Part shown: positions 50,227 to 62,066 of the stretch, in pieces
How positions within the stretch are numbered: position 1 is the first letter of the stretch
Layout of the letters: each line of letters begins with the position of its first letter
Position numbers and translations under genes: made by a program
Assembly: GCF_040045035.1 (NCBI RefSeq)
Contig: NZ_JBDZDS010000005.1
Location: forward strand, 248,001 to 312,000
Direction: 5' to 3'
Origin: Pseudaminobacter sp040045035
GTDB taxonomy: Bacteria; Pseudomonadota; Alphaproteobacteria; Rhizobiales; Rhizobiaceae
DNA: 64,000 bases
The notes under the pieces: generated by a model
Database searches by the model: none
Seen by the model: only the letters and a program-made list of their open reading frames with translations
What the model was told of the DNA's origin: nothing

Positions 50227-51638
50227 CAGAGGGCCTCCTCTCGGGCTTGCGTTGCAGGCATGAAGATCGCCATGACGATGCCGAGCTTGCGCCAGACGGT
50301 GAAGGAAAGCGCGCTTGCCTCGAAGGCCATGGCAACCGTGGTGGCGATCGCGGCGCCCCACAGGCCGAAATGCGGAATGAACAGCACGTTCAGGCCGATA
50401 TTGATCGCCAGCGTCAGCGCATAGACCAGCGCGCAGATGTTCTGGTTGCCGCTCATGGTCAGCAGGCTCTCGCAGGGGCCAACAGCAGCCCGGGCGACAA
50501 CCCCCAGCGTCAGCAGGAACAGCAGCGGATAGCCCGTGTCGAAGCCGGGGCCGAACAGCATCAGCATCGGCTTGCCGAGCGCCAGAACGGCGAGCGCCAT
50601 CGCGACCGAGGGCCAGAACGTCCAGGACACGGTTTCGCGCGCGAAGTCGGCGAGGCGGTCGGGGTCGCCATGGGTGAATTGCGCATAGCGCTGAGCGACG
50701 CCTGCCTTGACCGCGAAATAGACGAAGTGGACCAGAGCCAGTGTCTTCACCGTGGCGAAGTAGACAGCGACGTCCTGCGGCTCCATATAGGCGCCGACCA
50801 TCAGCACGTCGGCATTGGTCAGGATGAAGAAGAAGCTTTCGACCAGGAAGATCGGCACCGAGACTATGAACCAGCTGCGCAGATAGGTCTTGCGCGGCCC
50901 GGGGCCGACCTTGGCGTCGACACGGCCGGTGACGCTGACGAGTTGCACGATCGTCGTGGCGTAGGTGGCCAGGATCGCGGCGAACACGGCCGTCGTCGCC
51001 GTGGGCGGATAGCCGACGAGCAGGGCGCCGGCCATGAAGACCAGGATGAGGACGGGGCGGGTGAGGTAGGTCGGCGACAGCGCCGAAATCGCCCAGGAGT
51101 GCGCCCGCGAGATGCCCTGCAGCACATCCGACAGCGCGATCATCGGCATGCAGATGACGCCGAGCATGAAGGGTATGACGTAGTAGCTCTCGATCAGGTC
51201 GGAGCACAGCCAGATGCCCAGCGCGCCGAGGCCGGCCATGAGCGTGGCGGAGATGAGCGAGAACAGGCGGCTGGCAAGCAGCATGCCGCGCAGTTCCGCC
51301 AGCATGCCCTTTTCCCGGTATTCGGGGATGAAGCGGATGACGGAGGTGTGGAAGCCGAGGCAGGCCAGGTTGCCGATGATGATCATCGTCACCCAGACCA
51401 GCACGAAGATGCCGTATTCGAAACCGCCCATCCAGCGCGCCAGAAGCACCTGGCTGACGAAGGCGATGACGGCGCTGACGATGCGGATGGCGAAGGCGAT
51501 CAGCGACATGCGGCCGGCTTCGCCGCGCTCGTCGGCGGAGAACAATATTGCGTCGATCCGGCTAAGCAGCGGCCGCAGGCGAAGCGCCAGCGGCGCCGGC
51601 AGGAAACGCTCGGCCGTCATTGCTGCGGAAAAGCGCAC
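50226..51638 (-). CDS. Polysaccharide/lipid-linked flippase (Wzx/MATE-like)
   Basis: 470 aa with about 12-14 membrane segments. The family pattern is an N-terminal RMSLIAFAIRIVSAVIAFVS segment then GGFEYGIFVLVWVTMI, as in polysaccharide-export flippases (MVF/PST type). It probably moves lipid-linked glycans across the inner membrane. The GTG start at 51638 has GGAG eight bases upstream; an ATG at 51620 is an alternative with a weaker site. It is first in a two-gene unit with the acyltransferase, which suggests export and acylation of one surface polymer. Confidence 0.87.
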   Translation of the reverse strand: MRFSAAMTAERFLPAPLALRLRPLLSRIDAILFSADERGEAGRMSLIAFAIRIVSAVIAFVSQVLLARWMGGFEYGIFVLVWVTMIIIGNLACLGFHTSVIRFIPEYREKGMLAELRGMLLASRLFSLISATLMAGLGALGIWLCSDLIESYYVIPFMLGVICMPMIALSDVLQGISRAHSWAISALSPTYLTRPVLILVFMAGALLVGYPPTATTAVFAAILATYATTIVQLVSVTGRVDAKVGPGPRKTYLRSWFIVSVPIFLVESFFFILTNADVLMVGAYMEPQDVAVYFATVKTLALVHFVYFAVKAGVAQRYAQFTHGDPDRLADFARETVSWTFWPSVAMALAVLALGKPMLMLFGPGFDTGYPLLFLLTLGVVARAAVGPCESLLTMSGNQNICALVYALTLAINIGLNVLFIPHFGLWGAAIATTVAMAFEASALSFTVWRKLGIVMAIFMPATQAREEAL

Positions 51639-51746
51639 GCACTATTCTCCGATCTTCCACATGATCTCTGAGCCATAGGCGAGACTCTTTAAGAAACGGT
51701 TCGGGGTCGTGTCTGGCGGGCGGTTTCCACGGCGTGAAATTCCGTC

Positions 51747-51777
51747 TTGACCTCAACCTTGGTTGAGGTCGCATAGC
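51747..51777 (+). promoter_or_regulatory. SoxR-box-like promoter of the monooxygenase gene
   Basis: CCTCAACCTTGGTTGAGG (51751-51768) is a perfect palindrome that matches the SoxR consensus in all six outer positions on each side (CCTCAA...TTGAGG). It lies between a -35-like TTGACC (51747-51752) and a -10-like CATAGC, about 19 bases apart: the over-long spacer that MerR-family activators such as SoxR need. The gene starts about 65 bases downstream. Confidence 0.7.
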
Positions 51778-51840
51778 TGTGTCCGCTCAGGCCTCGCTTG
51801 CATGAACTTGCTGGAGAGAGCCCATCTCAGAGAGGACATC

Positions 51841-52179
51841 ATGCTTCAAGACAAGACTGTAAACGGACGCGTCTACCGAATGGATCAGTTCGCCGTTCCC
51901 AACCGGGCGCGCGACGAATTTCTGCAGAGGGTGCGCCAGACGCACGAAGTGCTGCGAACGCAGCCCGGCTTCCTGCAGGATTTCGTGTTGGAGCGGTCTT
52001 CGGGCGAGGGCGAATACAATCTCGTCACCATCGTCGAGTGGGAAGACGAGGCTGTCGTGGAACGCGCCAAGTCCGCCGTGCGGGACATGCACCGGCAGAT
52101 TGGTTTCAACCCACCGGAATTCATGGCAAGGCTTGGCATAAGGGCAGCCATCGCGACCTACGGCCATGTCCGCCAATAA
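51841..52179 (+). CDS. ABM-type (antibiotic biosynthesis monooxygenase) protein
   Basis: 112 aa ferredoxin-like alpha-beta fold of the ABM/YgiN family. RVYRMDQFAVPNRARDEFLQ starts the domain, and PGFLQDFVLERSS and LVTIVEWEDEAVVERA are its core strands. These small enzymes oxidise quinol or aromatic substrates, often without cofactor. The ATG at 51841 has AGAGGA upstream. It lies behind a SoxR-type promoter, which matches the known role of SoxR targets in handling redox-cycling compounds. A strong terminator follows. Confidence 0.85.
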   Translation: MLQDKTVNGRVYRMDQFAVPNRARDEFLQRVRQTHEVLRTQPGFLQDFVLERSSGEGEYNLVTIVEWEDEAVVERAKSAVRDMHRQIGFNPPEFMARLGIRAAIATYGHVRQ

Positions 52180-52182
52180 CAG

Positions 52183-52212
52183 AAAGGCCCGACCCTTCAA
52201 GGTCGGGCCTTT
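52183..52212. terminator. Bidirectional terminator between the monooxygenase gene and secA
   Basis: AAAGGCCCGACC and GGTCGGGCCTTT are a perfect 12-base stem with a six-base loop, flanked by A and T. It serves both convergent transcripts. Confidence 0.92.
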
Positions 52213-52246
52213 GTAAGAGGCGTTAGAGCTCGCTGTTCGCTGTCGC

Positions 52247-54973
<2,727 letters not shown>

Positions 54974-55209
54974 CAAAAGGCCTTTCAGTTCGAATTCTTG
55001 CCGACCGGGTGGCGGCGGAACCCACACAAGGTCCATATAGAGCAGGTAACACCGAAAAGCGCCCGGAAAACGGTTCTGGACGCGAAGTCGAAGGACAGAT
55101 AAGAGGGGCCTGAAGCGATGTCAACTTGGCAGCGTGCCTGTTGCCCGCGCCTAATTCAGCCATATTTGTGCTGATCAGAAGGTTTCATCATTCCTACCGG
55201 AGACTTCCG

Positions 55210-56115
55210 ATGCCCCTTTCGTTCAGACGTGCCTCACTAGCCGGCCTCGGCGTGATGCTCGCTTTGGCAGTTCCTGCCGCCAATCTGGCGTTCGCGCAGG
55301 AAACGCCGCCCGCCGCGGAGGCGCCTGCCAAGCCCGTCGATCCTGCCGCTGTTGTGGCGACCGTTAACGGCCAGTCCATCACCGAGGCTGACCTGACGCT
55401 CGCCGAAAGCGACCTGGATCAGCAGTTTTCGAAGCTTCCGGCCGAACAGCGCCGCGCTGCCGCCCTTTCGGCGATCATCGAGATCCGCCTGCTGGCCGAC
55501 GAGGCCAAGGCCAAGGGCTTCGACAAGGACCCGGAATTCCAGCGCCGCATGCAGTTCCTGCAGGACCGCGCCCTGCACAGCCAGGTGGTCGAGCAGGAAG
55601 TGTCGAAGGCGATCACCGATGACGAGGTTCGCGCCCGTTACGACAAGGAAATCGCCGCTGCACCGCCCGTCAATGAGGTCCATGCTCGTCACATTCTGGT
55701 GAAGACCAAGGAAGAGGCCGAGGCCATCATCAAGCAGCTCGATGGCGGCGCGAAGTTCGAGGACATCGCCAAGGAGAAGTCCAGCGATGCCGGCTCGGGC
55801 GCCAATGGCGGCGACCTTGGCTATTTCGGCCCCGGCCAGATGGTACCGGAATTCGAGAAGGCCGCCTTCGCCCTAGAACCGGGCGCCTACACCAAGGAGC
55901 CGGTGCAGACCCAGTTCGGCTGGCACGTCATCAAGGTCGAGGACAAGCGCGCCCAGCAGCCGCCGGCCTTCGATCAGGTCAAGGGCCAGGTGCGTTCGCT
56001 GCTCCTGCGCGACAAGTATTTCGAGCTGGTCAAGTCGCTGCGCGGCGCGGCCAAGATCGACGTGGCCGATCCTGAACTGAAGAAGGCCGTCGACCACATG
56101 GATCAGGACAAGTAA
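55210..56115 (+). CDS. Peptidylprolyl isomerase, PpiC/parvulin type
   Basis: 301 aa. A signal peptide (about 1-29, cleavage after AFA) is followed by an N-terminal SurA-like helical part and a parvulin domain at about 155-260: VHARHILVKTKEEAEAIIKQ, GGDLGYFGPGQMVPEFEKA and TQFGWHVIKVED. It is a periplasmic folding factor for outer-membrane or exported proteins. It is divergent from secA in a shared 235-base gap, a pairing common in rhizobia and sensible for protein export. The start at 55210 has GGAGA upstream. Confidence 0.9.
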   Translation: MPLSFRRASLAGLGVMLALAVPAANLAFAQETPPAAEAPAKPVDPAAVVATVNGQSITEADLTLAESDLDQQFSKLPAEQRRAAALSAIIEIRLLADEAKAKGFDKDPEFQRRMQFLQDRALHSQVVEQEVSKAITDDEVRARYDKEIAAAPPVNEVHARHILVKTKEEAEAIIKQLDGGAKFEDIAKEKSSDAGSGANGGDLGYFGPGQMVPEFEKAAFALEPGAYTKEPVQTQFGWHVIKVEDKRAQQPPAFDQVKGQVRSLLLRDKYFELVKSLRGAAKIDVADPELKKAVDHMDQDK

Positions 56116-56146
56116 GCGTTTCGGGTTGATCTTGAAGCGACGAATA

Positions 56147-56180
56147 GAAAAAGGGCCGCGGCATTCGCGGCCCTTTTTTC
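56147..56180. terminator. Bidirectional terminator after the parvulin gene
   Basis: AAAAAGGGCCGCG and CGCGGCCCTTTTT form a perfect 13-base stem around GCATT, with A and T flanks. It also serves the convergent MFS gene. Confidence 0.92.
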
Positions 56181-56211
56181 TTGGCGTCAGCTCTGCTGCA
56201 CGTCGGCCTTT

Positions 56212-57615
56212 TCAGGCGCGGACCGCCGATCCGCTGAGCCGCCAGGCGGCCAGGAAGCCGGCGAACGCCATGGGCAGCGCGGTCACGAAGACCCACACCG
56301 CGGTCGCCTCGGCGCTGGCGACCGTCAGCCCGGAGCCGAAGCCGACGAGATTGGCGGTCGCACCGGCGATCGCTGCGCCGACCGCGCCGCCCGACTGGCG
56401 AACGGCAATGAAGGCGGAGGCGCCGATGGCGCGATCTTCGTCGGCAAGTGCGCCCAGGATGCGCCGGTTCATCAGGCTGGAGGAGAAGCCGAACCCCGCG
56501 CCGACGGTTGCCGCCGAGGCGATGACGAAGCCGAGCGGAGCGCTCTGCAGCAGCAATGCCAGCAGGGCTACGCCGGCAAGAATGCCGGTCGCGCCGCGCC
56601 GGATCCAGCGCTGTTCGCCGCCGTCGGCTACCCCCGCCACCACGAATGCGGCCAGTGTCCACGAGAGGGCTTGCACGCCGACGATATAGCCGGCCGCAAG
56701 CGGCGAGAGCCCACGCAGCGTCTGCAGGATCGCAGGGCCATAGACGGTGAGCCCCATCGAGGAGGCGGTTAGCGCAAAGATTGCCGCATAGCCCGAGCCG
56801 CAGATGGTCCGCATGTCGCCGGCCCGGTGCGGCAGCAGGCGAACGCCCGTCCGGCCATCGAGCCAGAGAACAAGGGCGAGGATGGCAAGGCCGGCCACCA
56901 CCAGGCCGATCGTGATCGACGGCTGGGCAATGGTGTCGGCCAACGAAATGGCGCTGACGCCGAGCCCCAGCGTGAGAAGCTGGAGCCAGGGCACGCCGGT
57001 GCTCGTCTCCGATTTCTTCGTGCCTTTGAGCAGAAAGGGCGCGGCGGCACCGAAAATGAGAGCCTGCAGGGCAAACAGCCAGAACACCCAGCGCCAGCCG
57101 CCGGTCTCGGCGAACAGGCCGCCGACCAGGGGGCCGAGTACGGTGGCGATGCCCCACACGCCCGAGATAGCGGCGAAAACCCGCGCCAGATGCCTCCCGG
57201 GAAAGAGCACGGCGATGGCTACCATGGCGAAGCCGGCGATCCAGCCGCAGCCTATGCCCTGCAGCAGCCGGCCGACGAGGAAAGAACCTATGTCGGGCGC
57301 GGCCGCGCTGAGCACGCAGCCCCCGGTGAGCACCAGGCCGGCGATGGTGGTTGCGAGCCGCAGGCCGAAGATTTCGGAAAGCCTGCCGGCACTCGCGCCG
57401 GCCAGGATCGCGCCTACCAGGAAGCCGGCGACGGCCCAGCTGAAATAGGCATAGCCGCCCAGCTCCGCGCCTACGCTTGGCATGATGGTGGCGGTAACCA
57501 GCGTGTCGGCGGCATTCAGCCAGATGCCCAGGCAGATCAGCGCAAAACGCGGCAGCCTGCCTTCCGCAAGCAGGTCAGCCCATCCTGTTTCGGCGCGTTC
57601 CGACAGTTCCGTCAT
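56212..57615 (-). CDS. MFS transporter, DHA2/EmrB-like
   Basis: 467 aa with 12-14 membrane segments. Motif A-like GASAGRLSEIFGLR after TM2, RLLQGIGCGW in TM4, and VLGPLVGGLF as motif C in TM5, the antiporter motif, point to a drug or metabolite exporter. The ATG at 57615 has AAGGATATC upstream. It stands alone; the substrate is unknown. The 275 bases to argJ hold no gene that I can support. Confidence 0.85.
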   Translation of the reverse strand: MTELSERAETGWADLLAEGRLPRFALICLGIWLNAADTLVTATIMPSVGAELGGYAYFSWAVAGFLVGAILAGASAGRLSEIFGLRLATTIAGLVLTGGCVLSAAAPDIGSFLVGRLLQGIGCGWIAGFAMVAIAVLFPGRHLARVFAAISGVWGIATVLGPLVGGLFAETGGWRWVFWLFALQALIFGAAAPFLLKGTKKSETSTGVPWLQLLTLGLGVSAISLADTIAQPSITIGLVVAGLAILALVLWLDGRTGVRLLPHRAGDMRTICGSGYAAIFALTASSMGLTVYGPAILQTLRGLSPLAAGYIVGVQALSWTLAAFVVAGVADGGEQRWIRRGATGILAGVALLALLLQSAPLGFVIASAATVGAGFGFSSSLMNRRILGALADEDRAIGASAFIAVRQSGGAVGAAIAGATANLVGFGSGLTVASAEATAVWVFVTALPMAFAGFLAAWRLSGSAVRA

Positions 57616-57890
57616 GCGATATCCTTTCGTGGGAAATCCAAGCCTGAGGTGTCGGGCAGCAGATCGCAATGCCTCAGAGGGGCGGAAGAGCCGGTCCAGT
57701 TTTGCGGATCCTTCGTCGTAGCGTCATGACAGCTTGGATGGCGCGGGCGCAATCCCCGCGTGCCCAACCTGTTCTCCAGCTCTATCAATCCCCGGCGCTT
57801 CCAGGCAGTTACGCGTGAAAACGCCTTGCGCGGCCACGTTCTATCGGGCAAACGGGGCCTCGGTTTGCGCTTCATGCTCGACGAGGTCCC

Positions 57891-59132
57891 ATGTCCGAGA
57901 CGATTTCCCCCCTCGCACCCAAGAAATACCCCAAGATGCCGCCCGTCGATGGCGTGCGCATCGCCACGGCCGAGGCCGGCATCAAGTACAAGAACCGCAC
58001 CGATCTGCTGACAATGGTGTTCGATGAGGGAACTGCCGTCGCTGGCGTGTTCACCCGTTCCAAGTGCCCGTCGGCGCCGGTCGACTTCTGCCGCGAAAAT
58101 CTCGCCGGCGGCAAGGCGCGCATCCTGGTGGTCAATTCCGGCAACGCCAATGCCTTCACCGGCAAGAAGGGCCGCGAGACCACGAGCATGACCGGCAAGG
58201 CAGCGTCGGAAGCCGCCGGCTGCACGCCGGCCGAGGTGTTCCAGGCCTCCACCGGCGTCATCGGCGAGCCGCTCGACGCCAACCGCTTCAGCCACCTTCT
58301 GGCCGGCATGGTCAAGGACGCTAAGGCGGAATTGTGGACGGAAGCCGCCAAGGCGATCATGACCACCGACACCTATCCGAAGGTCGCCACCGCCACGGTG
58401 AAGCTCGGAGATGTCGACGTGACCATCAACGGCATCGCCAAGGGTGCAGGCATGATCGCGCCCGACATGGCCACGATGCTGTCGTTTGTCGCCACCGATG
58501 CGCCGATCGAGGCGCCGGTGCTGCAGGCACTCTTGTCGAAGGGTGTTGCCCCGACCTTCAACTCGGTCACCGTCGACAGCGACACCTCGACCAGCGACAC
58601 GCTGCTTCTGTTCGCCACGGGCGCTGCGGCCAAGCGCGGCGCGGCTAAGGTCTCCGATGTCAAGGATGCGCGGCTGGCGCCTTTCAAGCGAGCGCTGAAC
58701 AAGATCCTGAAGAATCTTGCTCTGCAGGTCGTGCGCGATGGCGAGGGCGCGCGCAAGCAGGTGGAAGTCACCGTCACAGGCGCCAAGTCGGCGCGCTCGG
58801 CCAAGCGCATCGCGCTGTCGATCGCCAATTCGCCGCTGGTCAAGACGGCGGTGGCCGGCGAGGACGCCAATTGGGGCCGTGTCGTCATGGCCGTCGGCAA
58901 GTCCGGCGAGCCGGCCGACCGCGACCGGCTCTCGATCTGGTTCGGCGACAATCGCCTCGCGGTCGAAGGCGAGCGCGACCCGAACTACTCGGAGGAGCAG
59001 ACCTCGACCTATATGAAGCGCGACGAGATCCGCATCCGCGCCGACATAGGCATCGGCCGCGGCAAGGCCACGGTGTGGACCTGCGACCTCACCAAGGAAT
59101 ACGTCGCCATCAACGGCGACTACCGGAGCTGA
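57891..59132 (+). CDS. argJ: Bifunctional ornithine acetyltransferase/N-acetylglutamate synthase
   Basis: 413 aa. The autocleavage site is MIAPDMATMLSFVATD (about 189-204), where the Thr becomes the N-terminal nucleophile of the beta chain. NSGNANAFTGKKG and the C-terminal EDANWGRVVMAVGKSGE are further family motifs. It recycles the acetyl group in arginine synthesis. It heads a likely operon: the GNAT gene starts 8 bases after its stop, and mutT and an MFS gene follow with overlap or no gap. Confidence 0.96.
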   Translation: MSETISPLAPKKYPKMPPVDGVRIATAEAGIKYKNRTDLLTMVFDEGTAVAGVFTRSKCPSAPVDFCRENLAGGKARILVVNSGNANAFTGKKGRETTSMTGKAASEAAGCTPAEVFQASTGVIGEPLDANRFSHLLAGMVKDAKAELWTEAAKAIMTTDTYPKVATATVKLGDVDVTINGIAKGAGMIAPDMATMLSFVATDAPIEAPVLQALLSKGVAPTFNSVTVDSDTSTSDTLLLFATGAAAKRGAAKVSDVKDARLAPFKRALNKILKNLALQVVRDGEGARKQVEVTVTGAKSARSAKRIALSIANSPLVKTAVAGEDANWGRVVMAVGKSGEPADRDRLSIWFGDNRLAVEGERDPNYSEEQTSTYMKRDEIRIRADIGIGRGKATVWTCDLTKEYVAINGDYRS

Positions 59133-59139
59133 TGGCGGC

Positions 59140-59919
59140 GTGACCGAGACAACGCCGATTCCGGAACTGGCGCGCGTCCGTCGCTTCGAGGCGGCGGCCT
59201 TCCGCGCCTGGCCGGCGGCCGCCGTCCATTATGACGGCACCTGGGTGGTGCGGCTCACAGCCGGCCATCCGGCCAAACGGCTCAACTCGGTCAATCCGCT
59301 CGATCCGGGCGATGTCGGCAATCTGGAGGAGCGCATTGCCCGCGCGGCCCGCCGCTTCGACGCCTATGGCCGCCCGCTGACCTTCCGGCTCTCGCCCCTG
59401 TCCGGCCCGGTGCTGGCAACCTATCTCGATGCCGAGGGTTGGGGTGTCTTTGACGAGTCGCTGGTTATGCGGCTGCCGCTTGAGCAAGCCGGCGTCGAAG
59501 ACGCCATGGACCAGATTCCGCTGAAGGACATCGGCCGCTTCATCGGGGCTGCGCTGAAGGTCCATGACCTGCCGGCCGAACTGCGGCCCGGCCTGTCCGA
59601 GATCATCGGCGCGATCAAGCCCGAGGCGGGGCTGTTCGTGCAGGAAGACGCCAGCCAGCCGCTGGCAACCGCCATATGCGTCCACGACGGCGACCTTGCC
59701 GGCCTGTTCGAGGTCGCCACCGAGGCTGCCGAGCGCGGCAAGGGCCATGGCCGACGCATCATCCGCTCGGCACTGAAGTGGGCGCGGCTGCGGGGCGCCC
59801 GCGAAGCCTGGCTGCAGGTCGAGGCGTCCAACGAGGCCGCTCGCCACCTCTACGAGTCGCTCGGTTTCACCGAGGTCTACCGCTATCACTATCGCAGACC
59901 GCCGGGAGCCGATGCATGA
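59140..59919 (+). CDS. GNAT family N-acetyltransferase
   Basis: 259 aa. The first half (about 1-125) is a variable domain with WPAAAVHYDGTWVVRLTAGHP. The second half is GNAT, with the acetyl-CoA loop RGKGHGRRIIRSALKWA and LQVEASNEAARHLYESLGF at about 190-240. A GTG start lies 8 bases after argJ, and the gene overlaps mutT by four bases (ATGA). Such GNAT genes between argJ and mutT recur in rhizobia; the substrate is unknown. Confidence 0.87.
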   Translation: MTETTPIPELARVRRFEAAAFRAWPAAAVHYDGTWVVRLTAGHPAKRLNSVNPLDPGDVGNLEERIARAARRFDAYGRPLTFRLSPLSGPVLATYLDAEGWGVFDESLVMRLPLEQAGVEDAMDQIPLKDIGRFIGAALKVHDLPAELRPGLSEIIGAIKPEAGLFVQEDASQPLATAICVHDGDLAGLFEVATEAAERGKGHGRRIIRSALKWARLRGAREAWLQVEASNEAARHLYESLGFTEVYRYHYRRPPGADA

Positions 59920-60320
59920 GCAAGCGCATTCTCCTGGTCGCGGCCTGCGCGCTGGTCGACGCTGACGGCCGCGTGCTTCTGGCGCAGCGCCCCGAGGGCA
60001 AGGCGCTCGCCGGCCTTTGGGAATTTCCCGGCGGCAAGGTCGAGCCCGGCGAGACGCCCGAGGAAACGCTGATCCGCGAGATGCACGAGGAGATCGGCAT
60101 CGAGACCAAGGCGGCCTGCCTGGCGCCGCTGACCTTCGCCAGCCACACCTACGACGATTTCCACCTGCTGATGCCGCTCTACGTGTGCCGACGGTTTGAG
60201 GGCACGCCCCATCCCAAGGAAGGGCAGGTGCTGAAATGGGTGCGCCCGCGCCAGATGCGCGACTACTTGATGCCGCCGGCCGACGAGCCGCTGATCCCCT
60301 TCCTGATCGACCTGCTCTAG
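59916..60320 (+). CDS. mutT: 8-oxo-dGTP diphosphatase MutT
   Basis: 134 aa. The Nudix box is complete: GKVEPGETPEETLIREMHEE followed by IGI (G-x5-E-x7-R-E-U-x-E-E-x-G-U). The N-terminal VAACALVDADGRVLLAQRP and WEFPGGK are typical of MutT. It sanitises oxidised nucleotides in the cytoplasm. The ATG overlaps the GNAT stop, and the MFS gene starts at the very next base after its stop. Confidence 0.93.
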   Translation: MSKRILLVAACALVDADGRVLLAQRPEGKALAGLWEFPGGKVEPGETPEETLIREMHEEIGIETKAACLAPLTFASHTYDDFHLLMPLYVCRRFEGTPHPKEGQVLKWVRPRQMRDYLMPPADEPLIPFLIDLL

Positions 60321-61574
60321 GTGGCGCGGCTGTCCGGCAACGCGTTTCAGGCTAAGGTTGCCGAGGAGGGCCACTCTGTCCATTGGCGGCAGAACCTGGT
60401 CGTCTGCCTGCTCGGCTCCTTCACCACCATCATCGCCATGACGCTGCTGCTGCCGTTCCTGCCGCTCTATGTCGAGCAGCTCGGCGTCACCGACCATGCG
60501 GCCATCGTGCAATGGTCGGGCGTCGCCTATGGCGCGACCTTCTTTTCCGCCGCGCTCACCGCGCCGCTCTGGGGCCAGCTCGGCGACCGCTACGGTCGGA
60601 AATCGATGCTGATCCGGGCCAGCCTCGGCATGGCCGTGTCCATGTCGCTGATCGGCATGGCACAGAATGTGTGGCAGCTGGTGGGTCTGCGCCTCTTCGC
60701 CGGCATCGCCGGCGGCTATGCCTCCGGCTCGGTCATCCTTGTCGCCACGCAGACGCCCAAGCAGCGTTCCGGCTGGGCGCTCGGCATGCTGTCGTCGGGC
60801 GTCATGGCCGGTAATCTGGTCGGACCGCTGATTGGCGGCGCACTGCCGCAGCTCTTTGGCATCCGCCAGACCTTTCTGCTGGCCGGCGGCGTGATCTTCA
60901 TCGCTTTCCTGGCGACTACCTTTCTTATCCGCGAGGAGGCGCGCCCGCGGCGCGAAAAGCCGAGAAAGGGGGAGGGCGGCTGGGCGGCGATTCCCGACAA
61001 GCGGCCGATCCTGGCCATGTTCGCCACCGGCCTGCTGCTGATGGTGGCCACCATGTCGATCGAGCCGATCATCACCGTCTATGTTGCCCAGCTGGTGCCC
61101 GACGCCAGTCGCGTGACCATGGTCTCCGGTCTCGCAATGTCGGCGGCCGCACTTGGCGCGATCCTGTCGGCCTCGCGGCTGGGCAAGCTCGCCGACCGCA
61201 TCGGCCATTGGACAGTCATCGTCGGTTGCCTGTCCGTTTCCGCAGTGCTGCTGGTGCCGCAGGCCTTCGTCACTGCTGGCTGGCAACTGGTCGGCTTGCG
61301 CTTCCTCATGGGATTGGCGCTGGGCGGACTGCTGCCCTGCATCGCCAGTGTCATCCGCCACAACGTCCCCGACCGCTTCGCCGGCAACGTGCTCGGTATT
61401 TCCACTTCGGCTCAATATGCCGGCCAGGTGATCGGCCCGCTCGCCGGCGGTTTCATCGGCGGGCATGTCGGCATGCGAGCCGTGTTTCTCGGTACGGCGG
61501 TGCTGATGGCTGTCGGCGCAGCCTGCAATTGGCTGGCGCGGCCGGTCTCGCGGGACCACCTCTCCGGCCGTTAA
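60321..61574 (+). CDS. MFS transporter, DHA1/TetA-like
   Basis: 417 aa with 12 membrane segments. Motif A is GQLGDRYGRKSM after TM2, motif B RLFAGIAGGYA, motif C GNLVGPLIGG in TM5, a drug:H+ antiporter (12-TM) layout. The start is GTG at the base after the mutT stop, so translation is probably coupled. It is last in the argJ-GNAT-mutT-MFS run. Confidence 0.9.
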   Translation: MARLSGNAFQAKVAEEGHSVHWRQNLVVCLLGSFTTIIAMTLLLPFLPLYVEQLGVTDHAAIVQWSGVAYGATFFSAALTAPLWGQLGDRYGRKSMLIRASLGMAVSMSLIGMAQNVWQLVGLRLFAGIAGGYASGSVILVATQTPKQRSGWALGMLSSGVMAGNLVGPLIGGALPQLFGIRQTFLLAGGVIFIAFLATTFLIREEARPRREKPRKGEGGWAAIPDKRPILAMFATGLLLMVATMSIEPIITVYVAQLVPDASRVTMVSGLAMSAAALGAILSASRLGKLADRIGHWTVIVGCLSVSAVLLVPQAFVTAGWQLVGLRFLMGLALGGLLPCIASVIRHNVPDRFAGNVLGISTSAQYAGQVIGPLAGGFIGGHVGMRAVFLGTAVLMAVGAACNWLARPVSRDHLSGR

Positions 61575-61655
61575 TAAATCCTTTAACCGATCGTGAAAAG
61601 TTAAGCGGAAATTGCCGGCCATCCAGGTCGGCGTTGGTCGCGAAAGGAAGGTCGG

Positions 61656-61964
61656 ATGAAGCCTGAGGAGCAGTGGGAACTGGTTCGCGGCGGACGCGGT
61701 TTCCGCATCGAGAGCGCCGGCATCGGAGCCTTGCGCATCACCTTGCTGTTCGGCTCCGCCGCCGTTGCCTTCGCGCTGCTGGCGGTGCCCATCCTCGATG
61801 CCCGCACCCGGGCTCGCCCGCAGGTCATGCGCGCCGATCTCGACATGACCATCACCGGGTCGATCGACCGCGGCGGCTACACCATCCGGCGTAGCGTGCT
61901 GCAGTCGTCGCCGAGTGCCGTCTGCGTTATCCGCAACGACGGCGCGCGGCGGGGGGATTGCTAG
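61656..61964 (+). CDS. Hypothetical single-pass membrane protein
   Basis: 102 aa. A charged N-terminus (about 1-20), one membrane segment (about 24-46) and a soluble tail with two Cys (CVIRN and the final Cys). AAAGGAAGG lies before the ATG. I recognise no family. It is 100 bases before the pilin gene and may go with it, since both are small and membrane-bound. Confidence 0.65.
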   Translation: MKPEEQWELVRGGRGFRIESAGIGALRITLLFGSAAVAFALLAVPILDARTRARPQVMRADLDMTITGSIDRGGYTIRRSVLQSSPSAVCVIRNDGARRGDC

Positions 61965-62066
61965 CCTCGCTTCGGCTTCCGGCGCATTTCATTCTTGGTT
62001 AAGGCTGTTCCGTTAACCTTTGTTAACAGGTGGTCGCTATGCTGGTGGCAAAGGGATGAGAGACCG

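Noticed and set aside
50227..51207. N-terminal extension of the acyltransferase frame across the flippase gene
   Set aside because: The frame stays open to 51207, but the extension is Arg/Pro/His-rich shadow sequence. The TGATG overlap at 50226 with the flippase gives a natural start.
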